Origin: Bacteroidota bacterium
GTDB taxonomy: Bacteria > Bacteroidota > Bacteroidia > Flavobacteriales > Flavobacteriaceae
Direction: 5' to 3'
NCBI GenBank assembly: GCA_023437485.1
Contig: JAEZGB010000122.1
Coordinates: 1 to 16,898 of the forward strand
Length of the DNA: 16,898 nt
The notes under the pieces are model-generated. The model saw only the letters and a program-made list of their open reading frames with translations, was not told the DNA's origin and did not search any database. The translations under genes were made by a program, and so were the position numbers. Shown piece after piece: positions 8,152 to 15,387 of the stretch; positions within the stretch are counted from its first letter, which is position 1, and each line of letters starts with the position of its first letter.

Positions 8152-8167
8152 GTTGCTATTGCGGGTG

Positions 8168-8198
8168 CAAATATAGCGGCATTTTTAAATCCTGCAAA
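8168..8198 (-). promoter_or_regulatory. Bacteroidota promoter of tRNA-Phe
   Basis: On the minus strand TTTG (8198-8195) is followed after exactly 19 bases by TATATTTG (8175-8168), a full match to the -33/-7 promoter of Bacteroidota. The -7 box ends 16 bases before the tRNA 5' end. Confidence 0.85.
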
Positions 8199-8223
8199 AG
8201 AAATCGGCAAAAATATCAATTGC

Positions 8224-8231
8224 TATCTTTG
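8224..8231 (+). promoter_or_regulatory. Bacteroidota -7 promoter box for the coaX operon
   Basis: TATCTTTG fits TAnnTTTG and lies 17 bases before the coaX ATG. No good TTTG is seen at the -33 position. It is back to back with the tRNA-Phe promoter: the outer ends of the two promoters are only 25 bases apart. Confidence 0.7.
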
Positions 8232-8248
8232 TCGCAAAACCAATTGCC

Positions 8249-8971
8249 ATGTTGCTCGCCATCGATCTTGGAAATACCCGCGCCAAAGCAGCTGTGTTTG
8301 AGGGCAAAAGGATTTTGGCGCAAGTGTCAGTGGAACTCCTGCGGGCAGCGCCTGAAATTGATGCATTTTCCGAAAAATTTCCCGGGATCACCAATGCGGT
8401 CTGTACAAGTGTCGGTACTCAGCAGTTGCCCATGCTCAAAAATGTGATCGTTCAGCAGGTTTCCCGCGATTGGAAATTTCCGTTTGTCAATCTGTACGGC
8501 ACACCGGAAACTTTGGGAATTGACCGGATGGTGCTTGCCTCGGGAGCGGCGTTGGCCCATCCCGGATGCAATACGTTGGTAATTGACGCGGGGACTTGCA
8601 TTACCTATGACTTTATCGATGATTGCGCCAATTATCATGGAGGTGCTATTTCGCCCGGTCTTTCAATGCGATACCGGGCGCTTCATGACTTCACCGCAAA
8701 ACTTCCATTGGTCACCCCGGACGCGCCTGGTTCCTTTACCGGGAAATCAACTCGGGAGGCCATTAACTCCGGCGTGGTCAATGGCTTGGTGGCAGAGCTC
8801 GAGGCCTTTATGGACCACTACCGCGCCGCCGGGAACTTTATCATAATTTTAACTGGGGGCGATAGTGAATTTTTGGCTGGCAGATTAAAAAACCGCATAT
8901 TTGCCAATCCAAATTTTCTGCTTGAGAGCCTTAACCGACTATTCCAATATCAAATCACGAATGACCAATAA
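8249..8971 (+). CDS. coaX: Type III pantothenate kinase
   Basis: This enzyme phosphorylates pantothenate with ATP, the first committed step of coenzyme A synthesis, in the cytoplasm. The 240-residue length is normal for type III enzymes. Motifs seen: the phosphate-binding DLGNTRAK near the N-terminus (6-13), TPETLGIDR (85-93), the DAGTCITYDF block (113-122) with the conserved aspartate, GGAISPG (131-137), GKSTREAINSG (165-175) and LTGGDSEFL (201-209). Type III kinases are generally not inhibited by CoA and often need a monovalent cation. The start is the ATG 17 bases after a TAnnTTTG promoter. Its last 11 bases overlap the start of the outer-membrane protein gene, so it heads a coupled run with envelope genes. 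Confidence 0.97.
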   Translation: MLLAIDLGNTRAKAAVFEGKRILAQVSVELLRAAPEIDAFSEKFPGITNAVCTSVGTQQLPMLKNVIVQQVSRDWKFPFVNLYGTPETLGIDRMVLASGAALAHPGCNTLVIDAGTCITYDFIDDCANYHGGAISPGLSMRYRALHDFTAKLPLVTPDAPGSFTGKSTREAINSGVVNGLVAELEAFMDHYRAAGNFIIILTGGDSEFLAGRLKNRIFANPNFLLESLNRLFQYQITNDQ

Positions 8972-10211
8972 GCTTTTTGCGGCCCTCATGTTCTTTATCA
9001 CAGCCGCGACTTTTGCCCAGGAGGGCAGTTCTTCTCCATATTCCTTTTACGGAATCGGTGAAATGAGGTTCAGGGGTACGGCCGATACCCGCGCCATGGG
9101 AGGAATTTCAGTCCTTGCCGACAGCATCCACTACAACCTTCAGAACCCCGCGCTTTTGTCACGGCTTAAATTGACCACATTCTCAGTGGGCGGGACTTTC
9201 AGCAAAAACACCTTAAAAACTCAATCGCAGGACGCCAAAGCCCAGCGCACCGTGCTGGATTATCTTGCCGTAGGATTTCCGATGGGAAAATTCTCGGCCG
9301 GGTTTGGGCTTGCCCCGCTCACTTCGGTAGGGTATAAAATCAACCGGCCCGCGACCGATGACAACCCTGAAGGCAGGAAATATAGCGGCACGGGCGGCAT
9401 CAACAAAGTTTTTGCGGGCGCAGCGTACCAGTTCAATAAGAACTTTAGCATCGGGGCAGAGGTCAGTTACAATTTCGGCGAAATTGAAACCGTGGGCCTT
9501 TATACCATCAGTGGTGTCCAGTTTGGATCGCGCGAGATTAACCGGTCAGTGGCCAGCGGGGTTGCATTCAATACGGGAATCGCCTACCAGGGCAAACTCA
9601 ACGAAAAACTGTCAATTTATGCCAGTTCAAATTTTTCGCCGCACATGGTGCTGTCTTTTGGCAATGAACGAAAGATAGCCACCATTCAGTTCCTGCAACT
9701 GGGCGGACAGGCCATAATTGACGAGGATGATGTTCCGGTTGCCGATACAAAAGTTTCGCTCCCGGCGCAATTTGCCTTTGGTGCCGGAGTGGGCGAGGTC
9801 AAAAAATGGATGGTGGGTTCAGAGTTAACGCTGATGCACAACAGCAGCCTCAACAACCGTTTTGCCGATATGGGCAATTCCACTTTTGAAAATGGGATGC
9901 GGGTTTCAATTGGCGGCTATTACGTTCCAAATTACAATTCCTTCACTGATTACTTCAAGAAAGTCACCTATCGCGCCGGGCTGAAGTATGAGAAATCCGG
10001 GCTTGTGATCAACGGTGAAAACATTAATGACATGGCTTTTACCGTGGGTGCCGGGCTGCCGCTTGCCGGGACTTTTTCAAATATCAACCTCGGAGCCGAG
10101 ATCGGACGGCGCGGAACCACCAGCCAGGGGCTCATCCAGGAAAATTATGCTAACTTTACCGTCGGGCTTTCCTTCAACGACCGTTGGTTTGTAAAGCGCC
10201 GCTACGATTAA
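8961..10211 (+). CDS. Outer-membrane beta-barrel protein, OmpP1/FadL-like
   Basis: This 416-residue protein has a signal peptide (MTNKLFAALMFFITAATFAQ) and alternating beta-strand patterns to the end, finishing FTVGLSFNDRWFVKRRYD. The segment after the signal (SPYSFYGIGE, then RAMGG) and YNLQNPALLS resemble the N-terminal hatch region of OmpP1/FadL-like barrels, where NPA is conserved. Such proteins pass hydrophobic or other small molecules across the outer membrane. The start chosen is the ATG inside the end of coaX (11-base overlap), because it gives a clean signal peptide; a start 60 bases upstream would spoil it. The TPR-protein gene follows after 17 bases. In Flavobacteriaceae this family is generally annotated only as a membrane protein; the transported molecule is unknown. 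Confidence 0.75.
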   Translation: MTNKLFAALMFFITAATFAQEGSSSPYSFYGIGEMRFRGTADTRAMGGISVLADSIHYNLQNPALLSRLKLTTFSVGGTFSKNTLKTQSQDAKAQRTVLDYLAVGFPMGKFSAGFGLAPLTSVGYKINRPATDDNPEGRKYSGTGGINKVFAGAAYQFNKNFSIGAEVSYNFGEIETVGLYTISGVQFGSREINRSVASGVAFNTGIAYQGKLNEKLSIYASSNFSPHMVLSFGNERKIATIQFLQLGGQAIIDEDDVPVADTKVSLPAQFAFGAGVGEVKKWMVGSELTLMHNSSLNNRFADMGNSTFENGMRVSIGGYYVPNYNSFTDYFKKVTYRAGLKYEKSGLVINGENINDMAFTVGAGLPLAGTFSNINLGAEIGRRGTTSQGLIQENYANFTVGLSFNDRWFVKRRYD

Positions 10212-10228
10212 TCAAAAAACGGGAAGCC

Positions 10229-11464
10229 ATGAAAATGCTTCTTCTTCTCTTCTTGTCGGTCCCAACCTTGGCTCAGGACGCCTGTGCATCCTTTGTGACC
10301 AGGATTAACAGTTTTATGGAATTGCGTGATTACAACGGAGCTTTTCATGCTTTTGAAACTGCCCCTGCCGATTGCGCTTACCTCCCCAAGGCCTATGACA
10401 ATATTGAAAAGGTGCTTCGGATCCGGTTGGACAATGCTTCAGACAGTGACAAACAGGCGGCAAGGGACCTCCTTTTTGCGTATTATGACAAATACGACCA
10501 ACTAAACCCGGTCAATGACAAGGGCCACCTGATCCGCAAGGCGAAGGTGTGGAAACGTTCGGCCCAGGACTCGGCGAAAGCCTATCAATTCCTTGAAAAG
10601 GCCTACGCCCAGGACCGCAAAAATTTTACCGACGCCGAGGGCCTATACGATTATTTTACAGGTTACCACGCGCAATACACCTCCGGCAAGGTAACGCTGT
10701 CACAATTAATCGAACGCCATTCCGAAATATCGGCCACGCTCGCGGCTGCACAAAAAACCGCCGTCCGCAAACAACCTTACCGGTTTGCTGCCAAGGGGAT
10801 CAATGCACTGATGGAAGGCGAACTCAACTGTGAAAATATGCTTCCGGTGTACGCTGCGCAGTTTGACGGTAAAAATGATCCGGAATGGTTGGCCACAGCG
10901 GCAGGTGTGCTGGCCCGCAAGAATTGCCAATCTGACACTTTGTATGCCGCCATTGTGCGAAGTTGGGAGCAGGCTGAAGCCTCGCCTGAATCGGCGCTGG
11001 CACTCTCAGAGGTTGAATCAAGATTGGGCAATACCGATGCCGCCAATGCGATGTTGGACCAGGCCGCCAACCGTGAAACCGACTTGCCGAAAAAAGCCGA
11101 GATTTTGTACCGGAGCGCGATGAGACTGTCGGGAGATCCAGCGCTCGCACATCAAAAATTGCGGCAAGCGCTGGAAGCCAATCCCAAAATGGGTCGTGCG
11201 CATTTGTTAATGGCCACATTGTACGCGAATTCCGGTTGCGGGAAAAATGAATTTGAGCGCAAGGCGTTGCATTACCTGGCCCTGAAATCGGCGATGCAAG
11301 CCGGTGCAGTCCAGCCCGAACTCAAGGCATCCGCCGAGGCCGAGGCCGGCCGGTATCGCAAAAATCTTCCGTCGGCACAGGAAATCAAAGCCTCGGGATT
11401 GCGCGGAAAATCATTCAAACCCGATTGCTGGATAAATGAGGCAGTTCAAATCCCTTCAAAGTGA
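10229..11464 (+). CDS. Secreted tetratricopeptide-repeat protein, function unknown
   Basis: This 411-residue protein has a short signal peptide (MKMLLLLFLSVPTLAQ) and an alpha-helical repeat body. TPR-like pairs are easiest to see in the second half, such as ALALSEVESRLGNTDAANAML and ALEANPKMGRAHLLMATLY. TPR proteins are scaffolds for protein contacts. The C-terminal end (SGLRGKSFKPDCWINEAVQI) has the GCWINE-like tail seen in related flavobacterial TPR proteins. The start is the ATG 17 bases after the previous stop; an earlier in-frame start (10184) would lie inside the upstream gene and hide the signal. Its TGA shares one base with the lptC ATG. From its neighbours a role in outer-membrane or LPS assembly is plausible, but this is inference. 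Confidence 0.75.
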   Translation: MKMLLLLFLSVPTLAQDACASFVTRINSFMELRDYNGAFHAFETAPADCAYLPKAYDNIEKVLRIRLDNASDSDKQAARDLLFAYYDKYDQLNPVNDKGHLIRKAKVWKRSAQDSAKAYQFLEKAYAQDRKNFTDAEGLYDYFTGYHAQYTSGKVTLSQLIERHSEISATLAAAQKTAVRKQPYRFAAKGINALMEGELNCENMLPVYAAQFDGKNDPEWLATAAGVLARKNCQSDTLYAAIVRSWEQAEASPESALALSEVESRLGNTDAANAMLDQAANRETDLPKKAEILYRSAMRLSGDPALAHQKLRQALEANPKMGRAHLLMATLYANSGCGKNEFERKALHYLALKSAMQAGAVQPELKASAEAEAGRYRKNLPSAQEIKASGLRGKSFKPDCWINEAVQIPSK

Positions 11465-12003
11465 TGCGGACGGCGATGCTCATTTTGGCAACGGCCGCCT
11501 TGGCCGTCAGTGGTTGCGAAGGGTCGTTCAGGGAAATCCAGAAAAGCCGTTTTTCTGAATTCACGCCCAGCGGCGAAGCGATGGATTTCAATTTAAAGTA
11601 TACTGATTCGGGGCGCATAACCTCCATTTTGGTAAGCAGGCAAATGCGCGATTATTCGACGGTGGAATATCCATTTACCGAATTCCCCAAAGGCGTTAAC
11701 GTTACCTTTTACGACGCCGCCGGCAAACAGACCTTTGTCACATCAGATTATGCCGTTACCTATAAAACCACTGATATCATTGACCTGCGCGGCAATGTCA
11801 GGATTTCCAACCAGGCCGGCCAGCTCATGGAGACCGAGCAGTTGTACTACGACCAAAAAAACGAATGGTTCTTTACTGAGAAACCGTTTAAATTTACCGA
11901 TCCCAAAGGCGTCTCAAGGGGGCAGGGGATTGATTTCAGCAAAGACTTCAAAATAGTAAACTCACAGCGCATAAGCGGTGAAATAGACCAATCCGAATCA
12001 TGA
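11464..12003 (+). CDS. lptC: LPS export ABC transporter periplasmic protein LptC
   Basis: LptC is the inner-membrane-linked periplasmic part of the Lpt bridge that carries lipopolysaccharide from LptB2FG to LptA. This 179-residue protein has a lipoprotein-type N-terminus (AALAVSGC, Cys18) in place of the membrane helix of enterobacterial LptC, a form found in Bacteroidota. The body matches the LptC beta-jellyroll: the SRQMRDYS segment, FYDAAGKQTFVTSDYAVTY, IIDLRGNVRI and ETEQLYYDQKNEWFFTEKPF. The ATG at 11464 overlaps the previous TGA by one base; a GTG one codon earlier is possible but less likely. The next gene overlaps its stop as ATGA. Start-stop overlaps on both sides argue for translational coupling. 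Confidence 0.9.
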   Translation: MRTAMLILATAALAVSGCEGSFREIQKSRFSEFTPSGEAMDFNLKYTDSGRITSILVSRQMRDYSTVEYPFTEFPKGVNVTFYDAAGKQTFVTSDYAVTYKTTDIIDLRGNVRISNQAGQLMETEQLYYDQKNEWFFTEKPFKFTDPKGVSRGQGIDFSKDFKIVNSQRISGEIDQSES

Positions 12004-12194
12004 ATTACCTTAAGTACACTTCCTTTGTTTACCTGCTCGCAGCGGGTTTTTTCCTCTACGACGCCTATGAGCGCCATCAGGAGGGCCGATCTTTCTGGCT
12101 CAGCATAATCCTTAGCGTGGTGGCTGTTTTCCTGTTTTTCTTCCGGAGGCACTTTGCCCGGAAAATGGAGCAGCGCAACCGCCCGCAATCGTGA
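12000..12194 (+). CDS. Small two-helix membrane protein, function unknown
   Basis: This 64-residue protein has two hydrophobic helices (about 5-20 and 32-49). They are separated by a charged turn (YERHQEGRS) and followed by a basic tail (RRHFARKMEQRNR), suggesting both ends are cytoplasmic. Its ATG overlaps the lptC stop by four bases (ATGA), which strongly supports that it is translated. I recall small proteins of this kind after lptC in other Flavobacteriaceae, but I know of no function. A link to LPS export is inference from position only. Confidence 0.75.
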   Translation: MNYLKYTSFVYLLAAGFFLYDAYERHQEGRSFWLSIILSVVAVFLFFFRRHFARKMEQRNRPQS

Positions 12195-12230
12195 ATTTGG
12201 CCGCGGCGGCAAAATTAAATTCTGCGGATG

Positions 12231-12251
12231 CAATTATTTGACAGATAATTG
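12231..12251. promoter_or_regulatory. Inverted repeat in the ppiD-like promoter region (possible operator)
   Basis: Two perfect 7-base arms, CAATTAT and ATAATTG, flank a 7-base spacer (TTGACAG). Immediately after comes TATTTTCG (12252-12259), a degenerate version of the TAnnTTTG box, about 30 bases before the start codon. The position would suit a regulator site overlapping the promoter; it could also be chance in an A+T-rich leader. Confidence 0.35.
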
Positions 12252-12289
12252 TATTTTCGCAGACTGAATTCAAATTTTACCTTATAGAT

Positions 12290-14386
12290 ATGGCAGTTTT
12301 ATCCAAGATCAGACAACGTTCGCTTTTACTAATCCTGGTTATCGGGTTTTGCCTGTTCGCCTTTATTATTGGCGACATCTTCCAGAGCGGCGGGTTCAAT
12401 CAAATGTCGCGTGAAGTGGGAAGCATCAACGGCAAGGATATCGCATTTGAAGATTTTAACCTCAAAGTGGTGAACCTGGGCAAGAGCCAGCAGGGAATGT
12501 CGGCCACAATGGCCGCCGACCGTGTATGGGAGCAGGAAATCGCGATTGCGATCTTGTCTGAAGAATTTGAAAAACTGGGCATCCGGGTAGGCGAGCAACA
12601 CATCATCGAGACCTTCAAAAACGATCCGAGCATTGGGCAAAACCAAATGTTCAAGGATGCAGCCGGTAACTTTGACGTGAATAAATTCAAGGAATTTTTC
12701 AAGAGCAATCCTGACCAGGTACAGTTCCTGAAAGACCGCGAAAAGGATGCGGCGCTCAACGCGAGCTACATGGTTTACAATTCGATGATCAAAGGAGGTA
12801 TCTTCACTACTGATCTTGAAGGCAAGATCAAATACCAGATGGAATCTGACAAAGTTTCCTTTGATTATGTGGCGGTTCCTTTTTCATCGGTCAAAGATTC
12901 GGATGTTAAGGTGTCTGATGACGAGATTGTTGAGTACATGCGCAAAAATGAAAAGCGTTACAAAGCCGACGAAACCCGTGAGATCGAGTATGTGGTGGTT
13001 GAAGATAAGCCATCGGCTGATGACCAGACCGAAGTTCAGGAGCAGGTGAAGGCGCTTTTGGATGGGCGCGTGGTTTACAATAAAGAAACCGGCAAGAACG
13101 ATACCTTGCCCGGATTCCGCGAAGCTACCAACATCGCCGAGTTTGTCAATCAAAATTCAGACGTTCCTTTTGATTCCACCTACGTTGCCAAAAAAGATCT
13201 TCCGGCCGAACACGCCGACAAGATTTTCTCGACGCCGGAAGGCGGGGTGTACGGGCCGTACGTTCGCGGTGACTACTACGCGGTATCCAAAGTTTTGGGG
13301 CGCAAGTCCGGGGCGAATGCCAAGGCCAGCCACATCCTGATTTCATGGGAAGGGACTCAGGTTCCCAATATGCGCGAGAAGCGCACCAAGGAAGAGGCCA
13401 AAGCCAAAGCCGAATCACTTTTGGCTGAGGCAAAAGCAAACCCGGGCAACTTTATGATGTTGGCGCTTACCAATTCAGATGATTCATCAGCGCAGCAGGG
13501 GGGTGACCTTGGTTATTTCCAGCCGGGCCAGATGGTAAAGAACTTTAATGATTACGTTTTCAACAATCCCGTAGGTTCTATTGGCCTGGTTGAAACTGAA
13601 TTCGGATACCACATCATCAACATCACCGATAAGCAGGACGCCATAAGGCTTGCGACCGTGGCACGCCGCATTGAGGCCTCTGAAGCCACTGCCGACCAGA
13701 TGTACACCAAGGCGGTGAAGTTTGAAATGGATGCTCAGGACGGTGATTTTGCCGCGCTTGCCAAAACAGCCGGCCTCACGGTTAACCCACCGGTTAAGGC
13801 CAAGGTAATGGACGAGAATTTTGGATCCATCGGCAGCCAGCGGCAAATTGTTCGCTGGGCTTTTGAAAGCGGAACCAAAGTTGGCGATGTTAAGCGTTTT
13901 GAGGTAGCCAACGTGGGCAATGTGATTGCCCGACTCAAGAAAATAAATGAAGAAGGGCTTATGGCCATTGAAGAGGCCAGGGTCACTGTTGAGCCCATCC
14001 TGAAGAACCGCAAAAAAGCCGAGGTGATCAAAGCCAAAATGAAAGGCGGATCTCTTGATGCCGTTGCCAAGGCAAACAGTGTAACTGTAATGCAGGCCAA
14101 TGACCTGACCGTTGAAAACAGCGTATTGCCAAACCTTGGCGCCGAACCAAAAGTGGTGGGTACAGCATTGGCAATCGGTGCAGGCAAAACATCAGGGCCG
14201 GTTGAAGGAAATTCAGGGGTTTACATGGTGCAGACCAAGCAAGTGGCCAAAGCGCCTGCCTTGAAAGACCATGCAGCGTACGTCAATAAGATCAAACAAA
14301 TGAAAGGCGGCGATGCTGCCCGCGTAATCCCTGCACTTAAGGAAAACGCCGATATTGAAGACAACAGGGCAAAATTCAATTACTAG
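12290..14386 (+). CDS. PpiD/SurA-type membrane-anchored peptidyl-prolyl isomerase
   Basis: This 698-residue periplasmic folding factor is anchored by one N-terminal helix (about 11-30, preceded by the basic SKIRQR). Residues about 40-180 form the SurA-type chaperone domain (VGSINGKDIAFEDFN opening). A parvulin (PpiC) rotamase domain spans about 343-445, from KASHILISWEG through QQGGDLGYFQPGQM to EFGYHIINI, the standard parvulin landmarks. The remaining C-terminal part (about 455-698) is helical and includes a degenerate second parvulin-like stretch (AIGAGKTSGPVEGNSGVYMVQ). This layout matches PpiD, which helps newly exported proteins leave the Sec channel. It has its own 95-base upstream region and a strong terminator, so it is probably transcribed separately from the lptC run. 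No ppiD symbol is given because orthology to E. coli PpiD is not certain. Confidence 0.92.
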   Translation: MAVLSKIRQRSLLLILVIGFCLFAFIIGDIFQSGGFNQMSREVGSINGKDIAFEDFNLKVVNLGKSQQGMSATMAADRVWEQEIAIAILSEEFEKLGIRVGEQHIIETFKNDPSIGQNQMFKDAAGNFDVNKFKEFFKSNPDQVQFLKDREKDAALNASYMVYNSMIKGGIFTTDLEGKIKYQMESDKVSFDYVAVPFSSVKDSDVKVSDDEIVEYMRKNEKRYKADETREIEYVVVEDKPSADDQTEVQEQVKALLDGRVVYNKETGKNDTLPGFREATNIAEFVNQNSDVPFDSTYVAKKDLPAEHADKIFSTPEGGVYGPYVRGDYYAVSKVLGRKSGANAKASHILISWEGTQVPNMREKRTKEEAKAKAESLLAEAKANPGNFMMLALTNSDDSSAQQGGDLGYFQPGQMVKNFNDYVFNNPVGSIGLVETEFGYHIINITDKQDAIRLATVARRIEASEATADQMYTKAVKFEMDAQDGDFAALAKTAGLTVNPPVKAKVMDENFGSIGSQRQIVRWAFESGTKVGDVKRFEVANVGNVIARLKKINEEGLMAIEEARVTVEPILKNRKKAEVIKAKMKGGSLDAVAKANSVTVMQANDLTVENSVLPNLGAEPKVVGTALAIGAGKTSGPVEGNSGVYMVQTKQVAKAPALKDHAAYVNKIKQMKGGDAARVIPALKENADIEDNRAKFNY

Positions 14387-14402
14387 AATTTTTTTCCAAA
14401 AT

Positions 14403-14433
14403 AAAAAAGGGAGGCATTTGGCCTCCTTTTTTT
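14403..14433. terminator. Bidirectional terminator between ppiD-like gene and GHMP kinase
   Basis: Stem of about 13 bp (14403-14415 with 14421-14433): a GGAGGC/GCCTCC core around the ATTTG loop, flanked by an A run on the left and a T run on the right, so both strands have the T tail needed. It lies 16 bases past the ppiD-like stop and 16 bases past the stop of the convergent kinase gene. Confidence 0.9.
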
Positions 14434-14449
14434 GTTTTAAACATTTGCG

Positions 14450-15370
14450 TTAATTTCGGTTCTGCAGCACCATGTCCCGGAACCGAATCACGGTAGGAAA
14501 ACCCTTTGACTTAAAATATTCGGTGGGGTCCTGCTGAGCCATAGCCAGGATAAAGTCGCCTCCCCAGCCCCCAAGGCTTTTAGTAACTCCGTCAAAATCC
14601 TGAAAAAATGCCTCCCCGACGGTCTTCATTTCCAGAATGGCTGACAAAAGCGATTCGTGGTGCTCCAGGGCCCTGGCAAAAACACCGGGATTGTCGGTGG
14701 CCAGAATGGTTTGGGTAATGCGGTTCGCTTCCCTGATGGATTCATGGAGGCCCTGCCGGCTGTTATTGTGGTAGGCGGCAATCGCGGCCTTGCTGCTTTG
14801 TTTGCGGTTCAGGTAAACAAAATAAAGTTTGTCGGCAAACGGTGGGTCAAATTTTACTTCGGTGACAACAGGCTCATGGTCTTTTAACTGGTAGAGCAGC
14901 GCCGAACAATGGTGTGCGCAGGCGATGTCATAACCGCTTCCGCCAAAACTGTTGTGAAGCAATTTGAACGGATCAATGTTTTGCCAGCTCGCGATGTTGT
15001 TGATCAGGGTTGATGATGTTCCCAAACCCCAGTATCGGGGAAAGCTAAGGTGGGTGGTTATTTTGTAGCCTTCACCGGCAACCAGCGCGGGATTTAGCTT
15101 GTAGGCTTCGTGGAGAATGTTGATCAAGGTGGCCCTGATGGAATGCTCGGGTGGCGAGGGGTTTTCAATTTCGGCCAGCCCGATGCGGCCACTGAACCAG
15201 ACGCTGCCGTCGTGGTCAACGCTTTTCCATTGGATTTCACGGCCCCCGCCCGGCTCCACAATCATGTCCTGGCCAAATTTTGTGGGCACGGCCAGGGCCA
15301 GGGCGCCGTCCAGCACCAGGTATTCGCCGGTGAGCAGGAGTTTTCCGTTGCTGTAAAATTTTTGCTGCAT
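14450..15370 (-). CDS. GYDIA-family GHMP kinase
   Basis: This 306-residue small-molecule kinase is of the galactokinase/homoserine/mevalonate/phosphomevalonate superfamily. The N-terminal motif is GKLLLTGEYLVLDGALALAVP (9-29). The ATP loop is PRYWGLGTSS (111-120), matching the GLGSS type. The family signature SGYDIA lies at 145-150, and the glycine-rich third motif LGGWGGDFILA at 266-276. The GYDIA name is a recognised subgroup found in Bacteroidota. The gene follows HMG-CoA reductase on the same strand, 96 bases away, so a mevalonate-pathway role (mevalonate or phosphomevalonate phosphorylation) is the natural inference, but the substrate is not proven by sequence. The start at 15370 gives a normal N-terminus; a run of nine A precedes it in place of a Shine-Dalgarno. 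No promoter box is seen in the gap, so it is probably transcribed with HMG-CoA reductase. Confidence 0.88.
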   Translation of the reverse strand: MQQKFYSNGKLLLTGEYLVLDGALALAVPTKFGQDMIVEPGGGREIQWKSVDHDGSVWFSGRIGLAEIENPSPPEHSIRATLINILHEAYKLNPALVAGEGYKITTHLSFPRYWGLGTSSTLINNIASWQNIDPFKLLHNSFGGSGYDIACAHHCSALLYQLKDHEPVVTEVKFDPPFADKLYFVYLNRKQSSKAAIAAYHNNSRQGLHESIREANRITQTILATDNPGVFARALEHHESLLSAILEMKTVGEAFFQDFDGVTKSLGGWGGDFILAMAQQDPTEYFKSKGFPTVIRFRDMVLQNRN

Positions 15371-15387
15371 GGTTGGTTTTTTTTTGC

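Noticed and set aside
8901..8960. Upstream in-frame start for the outer-membrane barrel protein
   Set aside because: It would bury the signal peptide and lie 70 bases inside coaX; the ATG at 8961 gives a clean signal sequence.
10184..10228. Upstream in-frame start for the TPR protein
   Set aside because: It lies within the end of the preceding gene and adds a charged stretch before the signal peptide; ATG at 10229 is better.
12238..12243. TTGACA, looking like an E. coli -35 box
   Set aside because: No -10 box at 17 bases downstream, and Bacteroidota use a different consensus; it is the spacer of the inverted repeat.
15377..15385. Run of nine T as terminator tail for the intergenic hairpin
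   Set aside because: It lies on the wrong side: for the plus strand it precedes the hairpin, and on the minus strand it reads as A, forming an A-rich leader before the kinase start.
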